Shown: piece after piece, positions 19,300 through 30,655 of the stretch
How positions within the stretch are numbered: the stretch's first letter is position 1
Layout of the letters: each line of letters starts with the position of its first letter
Source: Priapulus caudatus
Taxonomy: Eukaryota; Priapulida; Priapulimorpha; Priapulimorphida; Priapulidae
Direction: 5' to 3'
Assembly (NCBI RefSeq): GCF_000485595.1
Contig: NW_014577317.1
Span: 288,370-322,668 of the forward strand
Length of the DNA: 34,299 nt
Made by a program: the position numbers and the translations under genes
Notes under the pieces: generated by a model
Seen by the model: only the letters and a program-made list of their open reading frames with translations
Told to the model about the DNA's origin: nothing
Database searches by the model: none

Positions 19300-20197
19300 G
19301 TCAACGCTTATAAGCTTATAGACAAGATAGAAGTCGTGATTATGTGCGCGTTACTGTTACGCTGGCAGTCCAAAGTCTACTGGAATATACATATCGCTAC
19401 AGAAATAAATGCGATCATAGACGCATCTGCACATAAGACCCGTGAAAACCTAATAACGCGCGTATCGCGACTGCGCAACGCCACGCATACGTACAATTAT
19501 TGCATCGCCGGTGTGTCACTTATGATCTGTCGCATAACGTGAGTATTCTTCTCGGTGTGTACCTTAGTATAATTTAACACGGTCATGGATTAATCGATAA
19601 CCTGTTGTATACGTGAATAAGACATTGTCATCGCCGTTAATTGATCCTGTAAGTCCTGAACTTCGCTTTCCTGAGCTGTTCCGAAAAGAACGGACGAAAG
19701 CTTTCCAACAGCGTTAAATATTCCGCGTTTTTCTCGGGACGAGCAGATTGACTGTAAATCATGTAATTGGTCGTACAGCGCATGCAATCGGGTTTCAAAC
19801 TAACCTAGCTGTGTTCGGTACATAATGAACATACTATCGGACGAACGCCAAGCAGCTGTAGCGCTCTTAGCAAGATTACTCTCTTGCGTGCCCATACGAA
19901 GAAACGCGTACTTTCTGTTTCTTCTCTCTAGGTTCAAAATCATCCATGCCCGGTAGCGGCATCGTCTGTAAAACATGCATCTGGTCTTTTAGTACACCTA
20001 AATACGTTTCAACTGACGTAAAATTGATGTAAAACGTCTGAGCCCATGAACTCTGCGTTACTGAAACACGCGCTCTCGGGACAAAAACGACTCCCTGCTG
20101 CGGTTGAATGAATTTGTCTTCCTCCATCGTAAGAGTGTAAGCGTAAATCGTAAGTGACAGCGTAAATCGTGCGATATAGAGACAGACCCACAGGCGC
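19300..20197 (-). pseudogene. env-like envelope glycoprotein fragment, right copy
   Basis: Inverted copy of 1896-2800. A signal-like hydrophobic stretch, receptor-side region, R-E-K-R cleavage motif, G-I-F-N-A-V-G-K-L fusion-peptide-like segment and heptad-like helix follow in order. This copy lacks the 19-bp insertion of the left copy, so the cleavage-to-helix part is open (19590-19787). A TAG stop at 19800-19802 replaces a Trp codon of the left copy, upstream of the cleavage site. The frame decays after about 19560, and no membrane anchor is identified. Differences from the left copy are mostly substitutions. The splice acceptor AG is conserved at 20198-20199. Confidence 0.6.
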
Positions 20198-20275
20198 CTG
20201 CAAGAACAATACGAAGGACCTGTCACGAGTACTATTGAGATGTTCTGCACACCTACGCACCAAAATGTACCAAAA

Positions 20276-20806
20276 TGTAGCGTTTATATAGCGTGACGCT
20301 ACACAAGTGTGAGGAAAAAAGGTAGGAGAGTAACCAGGAACGAATGGCCAAAGGCGCAGACCAGAATTAAAGGGACAAGACGTGTGTTTATTGCAACTGA
20401 TAAACTTGTGACAGGCAGAACTTAGACCACACCAGAGCGTTGGTGTGATCAGGAAAAGAGTGCCCTTACGATGCGCGCCAAAGCCCTATTTATTCCTCTC
20501 TTCCCGCTCTTTTATCGCGCTCATGCGTCCCCGGCGGGCGTGCGTCGTCGTCACTCTCATAGGTAGCAGTGTTCGATAGTCCGAATATGCTTTGTCCTGA
20601 TTCTTAATCATGCTCCGACATGCAGTATCGACCCATCATACAATGTCCGTCACATAAATAAGAGACGCTCTGATATTTCTCTATGGATGTTGACGAATGT
20701 TATTGCTCGCGCTACAATACTTCTCGTGCGCGCATAGTTGCAGAAACATGTCCCGCTGAATGTCCACCATTGATAATACAACCTGAATGTAATATTGGTC
20801 GCTACA
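20276..20806 (-). mobile_element. LTR of env-bearing retroelement, right copy
   Basis: A 531-bp sequence with perfect inverted ends TGTAGC and GCTACA. On the minus strand it contains a TATA-like aataaatag near 20490 and a poly(A) signal AATAAA (20387-20392). Its first 160 bp recur at 3078-3236. It lies directly before the env leader on the minus strand, mirroring the left arm. Confidence 0.7.
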
Positions 20807-21215
20807 CAGCAATTGGCGCAAAACTACTGTTGCGTGCCCCGTTTAAGGAGCGGTCGTGATCTAGACCGACCTGGAATTGTAGATGAATAATCTAGAGCCA
20901 TTGCTTAATGCGGGTACAATATTTCAAATACAGAATGACTCCGTCGGCCATGATATAAAGCTTTGGAATGAACTCCTAAAAGATTATGGCTAAGTTTGGA
21001 GTTAGCGTTAGGGGTAGGATGAATTACAACCAACAGTGTTAAGATATTTTACTACTGTTAGTGTTAGGAGTGCCACAATCGAATGAACCGATGGTAATTA
21101 TCTATGGTCTGGCACCAACAGAGTGTACAATGATGCGATGTTAATGTATATGTATAAATACCATTTACTTGTGTATACGTATTTGCAGATTTACTTAAAT
21201 ACATGTTTATATGTT
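20807..21215 (+). repeat. Flank repeat, copy A
   Basis: Direct match to 21825-22260 and inverted match to 280-956. Landmarks are ctactgttgcgtgccccgt, aaggag-ggtcgt, ttagcgtta-ggg, gttaagatattttactactg, tagtgttaggagtgccacaa, caccaa-cagtgtacaatga, gttaatgtat and tgtgtatacg. It starts four bases beyond the LTR edge. The family is not recognised. Confidence 0.65.
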
Positions 21216-21824
21216 ATTTGAATATATTTATATATATATATATTTATATATATATGTGTGTGCGTGCGTGTCTGTAATGGCTATGCTAGAAGAACTGTAG
21301 CGCTTATTTTCAGTGACATTAAACACAATTGCTCGAGATCTTGTGCAGAACGGCTTGCTTTCCTTGGCAGGACGCTTAACATGTTATGCAACAGTACAGG
21401 ATATCTATAGGCAGCAGGCCTAAATAAGCACTGGACAGAAATTAAGTTTCGGCGTATACGCGACATACACTTTATTCTTGCCAATTGGCAACAGACTCAA
21501 TGTCTAATCTCACTGGAAACTTTTTCCAGATTGTTTTCAAGAATTTCTAGCATTAACTCGCATCCCGTTTTAAACGGCGGACCGCTCACAATGTTTACGC
21601 CGCACGACAGAATGACATTTTACACGACAATACCAATCTTACTATGTGATTTCTTACTTGTGCTTTTTAAAAATGAAAATTACTTATCATGCATTCCAGC
21701 AATCCGCGAGGCATCTAACTTACTTGCATAATGCAAACTAGTGTACGCTAATGCCAAATTTTCCCACACATAAAAATTCAAAAGCAGGGCTTATCCACAG
21801 GCGAAATAGTTCAAGGGCGATGAA
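21216..21824. other. Spacer with TA microsatellite
   Basis: Contains an AT-rich run of atttatatatatata type at about 21227-21257. Otherwise no coding, RNA or repeat feature is seen. The short open frames at 21281-21484 and 21531-21731 show no family resemblance. Confidence 0.4.
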
Positions 21825-22260
21825 TTGGTGCAAGACTACTGTTGCGTGCCCCGTATAAGGAGATGGTCGTAATCGACTTCAATGTTGAGATGAATGATCT
21901 AGCGCCCTTTGCAAATGGGGGTGCCAAAAATTCAGATGCGGCATGTTTTCAGTGGCCAATACATAACTCTATGAAATTACTCCCCAAAACGCAGAAATCA
22001 ATTGTCTCGCGGTACGGGTAAGTTTAGTGTTAGCGTGAAATGCTACCAGCAGCGTTAAGATATTTTTCTACTGATAGTGTTAGGTGTGCCACAACACAAT
22101 GAAATGACAGTAATTAACTATTTTCCGGCACCAAATCAGTGTACAATGACTGTATGTTAATGTATGTGTGTAAATAATATATAAAGCTGTGTATACGCGT
22201 TTTCGCGTTTACATAAATACTTGTTCAAATCTAATTTGAACAGATATGACTCTACAATCA
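21825..22260 (+). repeat. Flank repeat, copy B
   Basis: Diverged direct repeat of copy A, with about 1 kb between starts. It begins aattggtgcaagactactgttgcg and extends through a cgcgtttacataaatacttgtt segment. No LTR adjoins it, so this copy shows the repeat without the retroelement. Confidence 0.65.
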
Positions 22261-22383
22261 ATGCTAGCAAATCTGCATGGTTTACTTTCAGTATACGGGC
22301 GTGCTTCAACGTCTAAAATCAAAAATCTCTACAAGATTTCGTAACATAAGATTACAATAAAGGTACTTTATTTTACTTATTTT

Positions 22384-22451
22384 CACAATACACTACGTAA
22401 TAAACGCTACTTAATAACACTACTTAATACACAATACGCTACTTAATAACA
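22384..22451 (+). repeat. Short imperfect tandem repeat
   Basis: Repeated cgctacttaataac and acactacttaatac words, about three units, in AT-rich surroundings. Confidence 0.6.
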
Positions 22452-24440
22452 TAAATGCCTAGCTAAAGTATTCACAGAAACGAATTTACCAAAATATTTA
22501 TGTTGATTGAAAAACGACCATTGTCGTTGGCCCTCCAGACGCCCCCAGTTGCCGTGTCTATATTCGATCCCACGCGCTTGTCATATCGCGTGGCTGAGTA
22601 AGAGCAGGATACAATAGCACCGCTTAAGATTACAAAATAATTTTCTTTAGTGTGAAATGCACTAAACAAATTTTACGCACTAATGAGAAAAAATGATAGT
22701 TTGTTATGTTCATCCATTGCTATCATTAGGTATAGTTTGCCTTGAGCCTACGCCCAACACAACACCACTTTCTCCACCAAAAAACTCTCTACTAAAATAC
22801 CTCCTGAAAAGATGCATTGGTGTATGATTCAAACGAAGCGTGAAATGAGATCTGTATACAACACACCCAACTCACCGACGAACATAAAGCAATACCGCGG
22901 GCTAAAGAATTTCCTCTAAAACCTAACACCGACACGTAGCGCCTAATTTCTCGTAATGTCAAATCCTATTTACATGACATTTATAAGCACACAACATCCG
23001 AAGTGGACAACGGTGAACTCGTAATTTCTCAAAATTTCTCGTGGTGCACAAAACATTTTACCAATTTATTGGTTTCAGTTAATCATGGATATGTCGCATT
23101 AAGTACTAACAGCAAATGTTTTAGATACGTTCACCAATTTTGCACACAGGCGGTCGATCATTGTGAAAAGTAGAAACGCTGGTTTCAATTTTTGCCACAG
23201 TAGTCGATGTATAAATGAATATTTCTCTGTTATTACAACATGAAATAATTTGATTTTACACTCGTTTTAATGGTAACACGCGCATCAGGGTTTGTTATTA
23301 AGTGCCGTCTTTTGTAAGTTATGGTTGTTTTGCATAAAATTTCAATCCGAACATACGCCTCAAATTTTAGGCAGTTAAAAAAATTCGGTAAATATAAAAC
23401 GTAAAGAAAAATTCTATCGCGCGATTTTGATGCATATTGTGCTTAACTTGTGGCGAGAGTTTTGCGGTCATACTCTGTGGTATTTGAGAAATATTATACA
23501 AAATACCATTTTTACATAAAAATTCAAAATTTGTGTTGTCACATAATTAGGGCCTGGGAATGTCATGAAATAGTTAGGCTTGAGCATAGAGATCTATCTC
23601 ATCTATAAATAAAACTAGATTGATTCGATTCATTTATCAATAAACTTTTACTCTTTATTAGAGCAATACCCGTGCAAAAGTGCGGCAAGCATTGTTCTAC
23701 ATATTATATAGTGATAAGTTTCAGTCCGCTTACTTATGGTACTTTGACACCAAGTTGGACATAACAAATAGAGTGTTGCACTAAATGTTTACTTTAATTC
23801 TTGAGACAACCGAGAGTATTTGAGTGTATCCAAAAATAGCACGAACTAATTATAGGAGAATAATTAGTATAAATAATATGAAATAATTATTACTATGAAC
23901 ACAGATGGTTGTAATATATCTAAACAATATATATAGCTTTTTAGAGTAGTATAGAAGCGCTATAATCATGATAATGACTAACTATCGTAAGTCCTCCGAT
24001 TAGGCCGTGCGTTTCTAACGGTAGATACATACTTCCTCGTAGACATTTCAAGTAAATATATATATATATATGGAGAAAGAGGAAGACTATAGAATATATA
24101 CCTAATCGATTACTTTAAATCTCCTTTGAGTTTGAGCCAAAATGTGTTCATCTTTTTCCCCTTCCAAAAATGTGAGAGAATGAATTTTATAACATTAAAG
24201 CACGTTACGACCCCGAAAAACGAAAATCTCTAGGTATAAAACAATTAACAATATATATTCAGTACGGCTGCACTCCGTAACGAGACGGTCTTTTTCTGTT
24301 TGTAGTCAGTCACTCTATCTGGTATTTGATCCGCATGAACGGCGTCGGTAATGAGTGCGCGAACGCCCAGTGTTATATTAGTGCGTTGCTAGTCGAGCTG
24401 TAGCAGAAAGAAAATGGCTTGTTTTTGCACTGCCGTGTTT
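22452..24440. other. AT-rich intergenic sequence
   Basis: About 2 kb with no credible coding region. A short atata run lies at 24057-24071. Open frames are all under 70 codons and lack family-like composition. I see no structured RNA. Confidence 0.4.
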
Positions 24441-24740
24441 CCCAGGGCCGCCGCCGCCAGGGATTGACTAATGTTGAAGCCACGAAGGCGCGAAGCGTTG
24501 GTAATGGGGAGAGTGTGTGAGGTTTTTTTTCCATCCCCAGGTGGGGGTACAGGCGGTCTCCCCCGAAATTTTTTTAAATGCTACATCGAAAATGGTGTAC
24601 GCTGGCGAGTTTCAAAATGAAATTTTAAACACAGTAAAAAGTACATTGCAACTGTTTTATTCCTTCTTTTTTTTTAAATCCGGAAATAATGTTGAAGCCC
24701 GAGCTTCCAGGCCTCCGCCTGGCGCCGTGCCTTTTCCACA
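24441..24740 (+). other. GC-rich patch with repeated gttgaagcc, unclassified
   Basis: GC-rich islands gggccgccgccgcc (about 24446) and cttccaggcctccgcctggc (about 24704) flank AT-rich sequence. The word atgttgaagcc occurs near both ends (24471 and 24690). It could be a small interspersed element, but no ends could be set. The 81-residue open frame here is unlikely to be a gene. Confidence 0.3.
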
Positions 24741-24871
24741 GTCATCGTTTCTGTTAGACTAATGATATTATGCTACCTAATAGTAGACTATAGGAACAAT
24801 AGGTGTTGGTCATATCAGTGGAAAACCTAAAGCTGAAATCGATACTTGACGTCATGGAGATAATGGAGTAG

Positions 24872-24942
24872 TAATGAGAGAGAGTGATGAGAGTGATATG
24901 ATGCGTGAGAGTGAAGAGAGAGAGAGATAGAGAGAGCTAAAA
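24872..24942 (+). repeat. GA-rich simple repeat
   Basis: Runs of gagagtgatga and (ga)n, imperfect. Nothing else is recognised in the surrounding 24760-25660. Confidence 0.7.
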
Positions 24943-25679
24943 GTGAGATGAGTCAGACGCATTCACGTAAGCAGGTGAGAATATACGCGCGGTCGCACGA
25001 AGGTATAGCGCTCACGGGTGGCTGAAATAACCCGTCGGGCCCCACTCAATGTAATATATAAAGAATTAAATCATCATCGTACATCAAGAGAATCGTTACG
25101 CCCCTTTTGAGATTGTAAATTTGTGACATACTTATCTTGATTTAGATATTCATTCATCTATTAAGTTGGATTGCATATAGAATTGTTGCATAATTATTGC
25201 AGAGACTATATGCTCGATTAGTTGCCGTGACTATTGTGTTATACGTTTGTAAGATTTCTCAAGTTTTCCTACGCATTCCTAGTTGCCCGCTGGCGTGAGC
25301 GCTATTAGAGACAAATTCGTTTTGGGATATTTGTAGTTGTTTATTTCTTCTTGCCGAGATTCTCGGCGGTGATCGCCTGCTCGGCTGTATTATGTTTACA
25401 TGCGTAGCGTATTACCTGCCTGCATATGAGCAGCCGTCATATATAGGGATCAATACGCATGAGTATACCATTGTCAAGTTTTGCGTGTCAGCTACTTTAT
25501 GATAATTGTTATTTATGATTAGTGCTTGGCTAGACACGTTCTGTGATTGTTGGATATCCGATTTCCGCGATGGAAAACTCGAAGGCCATGAGTTCAAATT
25601 TCTTCAGCCTAACCTCGGAAGCGCTCCGTGTCCATGTACTACACGCTGGTGTAATCGTAAAGGCGGTGTAAGCATTTGG

Positions 25680-25863
25680 CAAGCCACGCATGCACACAGA
25701 CACGCACGCATCCAGATTTTGAAGCACGCGCACGTCAACATACACGCGCGCACACACGGACACGCACACAGACACGCACGCACCACGCACACACACATCC
25801 ACAGCAAACACCACACTCACGACACACACACACAACACACAGAGAGAGTGAGCGAAAGCAAGG

Positions 25864-25908
<45 letters not shown>
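25680..25908 (+). repeat. Compound CA and GA microsatellite
   Basis: About 150 bp of cacacg/cacgca-type sequence followed by a (ga)n run at 25866-25908. Arg/His/Thr-rich and Arg/Glu-rich open frames across it are products of the repeat, not genes. Confidence 0.9.
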
Positions 25909-25910
<2 letters not shown>

Positions 25911-26316
25911 GATAACGGCTGAACACGGAATAGTAAAGCGTGTCTTGAGAATTTAACAGACGTACCCTTGTTAATGAACCAACGCGGCGCGTAGGATAAT
26001 GATTACGTTTTTAATGTTGCCAGGTACACATGGTGGATATCGCTAACTTGGGAGGAATATCGGCTGCATTTGAATGGGTGCTGGAGCAGGCACACTGATC
26101 TGATTGAGTATATTCTCAACCACGTTTTTTATTCGAGGAAGACGGCGGGATTTACGCAATTTACAGAACAAATTCTGCGCATTGAATATGAAATAACTAC
26201 CGTTATAATTGACCGTTTACAAAATTAAAATTATCTCAAGGTCGCAGTTCATACACATTTTCATCACTTCGCTCTCATAATACTGGACAGAACAAAATCT
26301 TGCGATCTTAGATTTT
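25909..26316. other. Intergenic, nothing recognised
   Basis: No coding or repeat signal is seen between the microsatellite and the 3' end of the pseudogene. Confidence 0.4.
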
Positions 26317-28204
26317 TCATTTGTATTTGCAAAGTTCTAGTCCCACTGCCTGCACTACACTAGAGATGCTGACATATCTGGTTCGTGTCCGTGTTCCACA
26401 CTTAAAGTACATGGATATGGGAATAAAGTTATTGAATGCCAGGCATAGTATGAATATGTCTGATGCCACGATCACTGACTCATAGCCAGACCTGGCTGCA
26501 TGAGCTGCATGGAGCATAAGCCTGGTGTCGGCTTCTTCGTGGGTTGAGGTGAGTTCTTCAGCCGTCTCGGCAGTTCATGAGGAAATCCGGTAGCACTTAT
26601 ATTTACATGTAACAATGAGTGTCTTGTCTGTCAGCTTTTCCATGTACTTGTCTCTTATCCACTCCTTTGCTACGAATGCTGTAAAGGCTTTCTTATTTTT
26701 GGGGTTGAGGAGGAATTTTCTTCATTGCTGTACTTTATGTTCCGGTTGAATGTTTCTGAACTCGTTTCCTAATTCAGAGCCTCTCTTTTCTCTTTCTGTG
26801 TTTTCGATGGAGATTTCCTTGTACACATCGAAGACAACATCTATTCTCTTCGAAGGCGATCCTTCATGCAGCACCATACCCATCAGAGAAAAAGCGACCT
26901 CGGCAAACGTCTTGCTATCCCCTTTCAGTTTTTGTACGAGGGCCATACCGTCAATTATACATGCTGATGGCTGTTGGATCGCATCTACTGCTGGCACATT
27001 CTTCTGTAGTTTTGTCGCCAGGGATGCTTTGTTTGTTTTCCTCAATAACCCATCTGCTGTGGATAACGACCATGGAAGGGGTCCTAGTGGATGACGAAGA
27101 ACCTCCCTCTTTTGGAGCTTCCTGTTTTCTGCGATGATGATCATTTGAGCAAACAACGCTTGATCAGCTTTCAGGATAATCTCTTTCGCCGTTCTTGTCT
27201 GGACTCGCACCTTTTTGTTGAGCACGCTAAACTTCTGAAGTTTTGCCTTGCTGATGGTGTCGTGGAACTTGGCTTGTGGCGGTGATGACTCCAGTCGCTG
27301 CACACGGAAGGTTTCGTATGCTTTCTTCCCGATATAGCTTTCGTATTGAGGAGATCTTGCTCGATCTTTGCAGTGGCGACTTTGCAGGTTAATAGACATA
27401 CCAAATATTGTGGTTCACTGGCGAATCGATTTAACCAGTGGCTTTGCATCATATCTAGCACACACTTGACATCGGCCTCGTCTCTTGCGATGCTACTGCT
27501 TTGCAAATCTTTGTGTCGGGCAAACGATTTGTTCAAATCTAGCATGTCTTTCATCTGCTTTAAGAATACACTGCGGTATTCAGCTACCAGATAGTACTTG
27601 CTGACTGCTCTTTGTTTGAGGTTAAACCCATTGGTACCCTCTGGCGTTTGCGTGTCTTTATTTACAGTCTCTTCGCATGTTTGGTCCATGTGAATTCTAC
27701 CAAACGGGTTTTCTTCGCCTATATGAACCGAGAATCCACCGGACTTAAGATATTCCCAAGCTTCTGGATGATCCACTTTATTGTTAGACATTTCCAACAG
27801 ATACGCAGATATGTACCGAGCATAGTTAAGGTTGTCGTAAGCAAAGCACCAAGCAATCATTTGCCTGATGACCGATAGATGCAGCTCCCAATTTTCCTCT
27901 GTGTGCGCTCTCAGTAATCCTAACATAATCTCCACGATATCAATCTAAGACATCTAGAAGCTCGACAGTTTCCCATTACTGTCGCGGAGATAGTCCAGGT
28001 ACGTGTCATAAAGTACGTGTCATAAAGTTTGATAAAGTCTGAGAAAGAAGAACTCGTCATGACTTCCTGAAATTCTCTCTGGGATAGATCATCGTATAGA
28101 GACATCAGTCTATCAAAGAAATCTTCTACAAAAGCTTTCCTGTCTGCATGGAGTCGTTTAATCCACGACTGAAATCCTGCTCAGGCCAGTCTCTGGAGCG
28201 CATC
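26317..28204 (-). pseudogene. Large uncharacterised metazoan-family protein, main part
   Basis: Reading from 28204 down, conserved blocks follow in order. These are A-L-Q-R-L-A...G-F-Q-S-W, E-I-M-L-G-L-L-R-A, W-C-F-A-Y-D-N-L-N-Y-A-R-Y, G-G-F-S-V, N-P-F-G-R-I, D-Q-T-x-E-E-T-V-N-K-D-T-Q-T, V-F-D-V-Y-K-E, and near the end T-H-E-E-A-D-T-R-L-M-L-H-A. I recognise these blocks from long uncharacterised proteins expanded in cnidarians and other animals. Their function is unknown to me, and the copy number suggests mobile-element origin. Damage is extensive. Trp-like positions are stops at 28181-28183, 26722-26724 and 27954-27956. Further stops lie at 27945-27947 and 26575-26577. A 14-bp tandem duplication (27999-28026) and a frame slip near 27345 also break it. 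The far C terminus is missing. Confidence 0.75.
28111..28204 (-). repeat. 94-bp direct duplication, copy 1
   Basis: Coding sequence of the pseudogene that is repeated at 30655-30748 with three mismatches. Between the copies lies the 2.45-kb insertion. Confidence 0.9.
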
Positions 28205-28566
28205 CCAGCTAACACAAAAACGTTCACATAACGTTATTTTAAGGTTATGTTTTGGTTTGGATAACGTTATACACCAACGTTATAATTACGAAATTGTGTC
28301 GGGTTTTTATAACGTTTTTATAACGTTAAAAATAACGTTTTCCTAACGTACTAAAACTTGAAAATAACGTTATTGTTCGTGGTTCTGATAACGTTAAAAA
28401 AACCGACACAATTACGTTAATATAACGTTTGTATTTACGTTACTATTACGTTCTTTTTTTACTTAAATATAACGTTATTGAACGTGGTTCTGATAACGTT
28501 AAAAAAAACCGACACAATTACGTTAATATAACGTTTGTATTTACGTTACTATTACGTTCTATTACG
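28205..28566. mobile_element. AACGTT-rich MITE-like element
   Basis: Begins ccagctaacacaaaaacgtt at the exact edge of the pseudogene sequence and is saturated with aacgtt and ttacgtt words. A 91-bp unit is tandemly duplicated (28364-28454 and 28469-28560). The segment gtgtcgggtttttataacgtt (about 28296-28316) recurs in inverted form as aacgttaaaaaaaccgacac in both units, so the element can fold on itself. No protein is encoded. Similar acgtt-rich non-autonomous elements are common in marine invertebrates. Confidence 0.6.
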
Positions 28567-28601
<35 letters not shown>

Positions 28602-29564
28602 TGGAAAACAAACATACTAACAAAATCAGTGTTTACGCGAGCTGAGCATATCTACACGTAGTGGAATTGGTTTTACGACATATAGAAACTGCTGCACATA
28701 CAGTATGCAATCAAGCCACATTTTCTAAAAGTAAAATACGTTTAATCCAGTTTAAAAATATAACTTACAATATAAACGACATGATTTACAACTATATATA
28801 TATATATATATATATATTCTAATATATATTATTCATCAAAGATCAAACTCAAAGTTGGTAAATTATAATGAAATTATTAGCCGCTATCCTAATCTGCAGA
28901 TATTTGCACCCATAAACTACAATACAGTGTTAATTTTCTGGAAATACAAAGCATTCCGATAAAACATATTATATATATAGTTATCCACATATAGCATATG
29001 AAATCACGAACCTTCCTAGTATATATATTTTCAGAAATGAATAGAAGCATAATTACAATCGAAAGCTAATAATACCTACTATTCAACTAGGAGCTGAGCT
29101 ATAATAAAGGTATTCTTAGCTCTTTTACTAAACATGAGTGCACATCCTGGAATAAGCATTCTAGCCGTAAACATATTATTATATATAATACATAGATAGA
29201 TAAGTTAGATTAACACAAGCACATCTATTGCTATCAAATTTCTCGGTGTTGTTACATATATCCGCCACATAAACTTCTTTGATTTTATTCTCTCCTCCGC
29301 ATTATGCCGTCCTTACTCTTTCTCTATGTGATCTCTCTTGTGGCGTGTGTGTCTCTCTCGCCACTCTCCACATCTCCTCAATGCACTGCGTGCGGTTCGG
29401 TGCCATGAGAGATGCTTGTTCCCATGTGATGCGAACTTCTAATCTGTTTCACAGAATGAAACAAAGTAGCAAATGTACGTACGCATGTATATGCATCAGC
29501 ATACGAATATATCTCTCTCTCTCTCGCTCTCTCCCTGCCTCTCTATCTTACTCTTAATATATAC

Positions 29565-29598
<34 letters not shown>

Positions 29599-29990
29599 TG
29601 AGTATATATATATGTATCATCTGTTAATCATAGTCATAAAAGATTTCTGCATAAGATATTCTGCGACTCGTGCAAATATAGAACCTCAGAAAGGACAGTT
29701 TATTACGCTATAGCAGTATGACGTTATTTAATATACCTTCAACTGCTTCACTAAGTTGTAACACTATTCATAACCTCACTCCCAACTGCTTTCTAGTTTC
29801 AGCAAGTCAGCTTCTCAGCTGAGAGCCATGGATGTTCAGGGCAAGTTTCTCCATGCGACAGCACACTCCAGTCTGTTCCAAAAGAGAAAGGCCAGCAGTA
29901 TGATACATGAATACATGTAGGCCACACTCGAATCTGCTGGTAGTAAGTCTCGTCACGCACATACAACGCGCCGCACGCGCCGACCGGCAC
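28567..29990. other. AT-rich insertion body with microsatellites
   Basis: TA runs at 28568-28599, 28795-28817 and 29569-29612, and a CT run at 29512-29545. No coding region is convincing. It is part of the interval that interrupts the pseudogene. Confidence 0.5.
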
Positions 29991-30001
29991 CGCACGACGC
30001 A

Positions 30002-30052
30002 GCGCACACGCCACACACAACACACACAACACACACCACACACACACACACA
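30002..30052 (+). repeat. CA microsatellite
   Basis: Imperfect (ca)n run. The Cys/Val-rich minus-strand frames over it are artefacts of the repeat. Confidence 0.85.
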
Positions 30053-30063
30053 ACCACAGAGCC

Positions 30064-30176
30064 CGCGCTGCCAGCGCGTAGCTGCAGTAACAGTGCCTAG
30101 CTATAGAACTATAGCCCTTCGCAGTCGCACGACTGTGGCGGAGCAAAGGCCTATAGTTCTAGAGCTATACAGTGCC
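30064..30176. repeat. Hairpin-forming inverted repeats
   Basis: A perfect 7-bp palindrome cgcgctg-c-cagcgcg is followed by a longer inverted repeat: tagctatagaactatag (30098-30114) pairs with ctatagttctagagcta (30151-30167) with one mismatch, enclosing an agtcgcacgact core. It is probably a small foldback element. Confidence 0.5.
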
Positions 30177-30411
30177 TATACAACCAACTGAAATACAGCC
30201 TGTTCGGAGGCAATTTACTTCTAGCTATAATTCATGAACATAAACAATATGATAACACATACGCTAACCAGAGAAACTCGTGTAATAACTATTATGAGGA
30301 GTAATACAACATATATATTTAGTACCATGCAGTATACTTGTGCCTCGACAACCGGCTTGGCCGCAATTCGAACACTTTCTGACTGTTATATTCCCACTTG
30401 TACGGCGTCCG

Positions 30412-30509
30412 TTAAGGCCGCCGCACACCAGCCGATTTTACAATCGATGAAGCGATGAAGTGATGAAGCGATGAAGCGATGAAGCGATGTAGGTGTGCGG
30501 CGGCCTTAA
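30412..30509. mobile_element. 98-bp foldback with perfect TTAA-led inverted ends
   Basis: TTAAGGCCGCCGCACACC at 30412-30429 and its exact complement at 30492-30509. The interior is mostly a gatgaagc tandem repeat (about 30444-30488). TTAA at both edges resembles the target site of piggyBac-type MITEs, though the element is very short. Confidence 0.55.
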
Positions 30510-30605
30510 AATCGGCTCATCGGCTCATCGGCTCATCGGTTCAAAATCAAACATGTTTAATTTGGAACGATCACCCAATAAAAATAAAATCGTCTACAAA
30601 TGAAC

Positions 30606-30655
30606 GCGCACACCTACATCGCTTCATCGCTTCATCGCTTCATCGCTTCATCGCT
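30606..30655. repeat. Inverted partner of the gatgaagc repeat
   Basis: The stretch cgcacacctacatcgcttcatcgcttc continuing to 30655 is the reverse complement of about 30450-30498. A second tandem, atcggctc, lies between at 30510-30540. Together 30412-30655 forms nested hairpins that end at the 94-bp duplication. Confidence 0.6.

Noticed and set aside
19096-19542. A 148-codon frame made of Met-Pro-Cys-His repeats
   Set aside because: It is the translation of the ATGCC tandem array joined to env-derived sequence on the wrong strand.
957-20806. A Polinton/Maverick-like or other giant DNA transposon with multi-kilobase terminal inverted repeats
   Set aside because: Size and inverted arms fit superficially, but no DNA polymerase B, packaging ATPase, capsid or protease sequence is present. 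The arms contain LTR and env sequence, and the integrase is BEL/Pao-type with a DUF5641-like tail.
25506-25922. Arg/His/Thr- and Arg/Glu-rich proteins across 25506-25922
   Set aside because: They are translations of CA and GA microsatellites.
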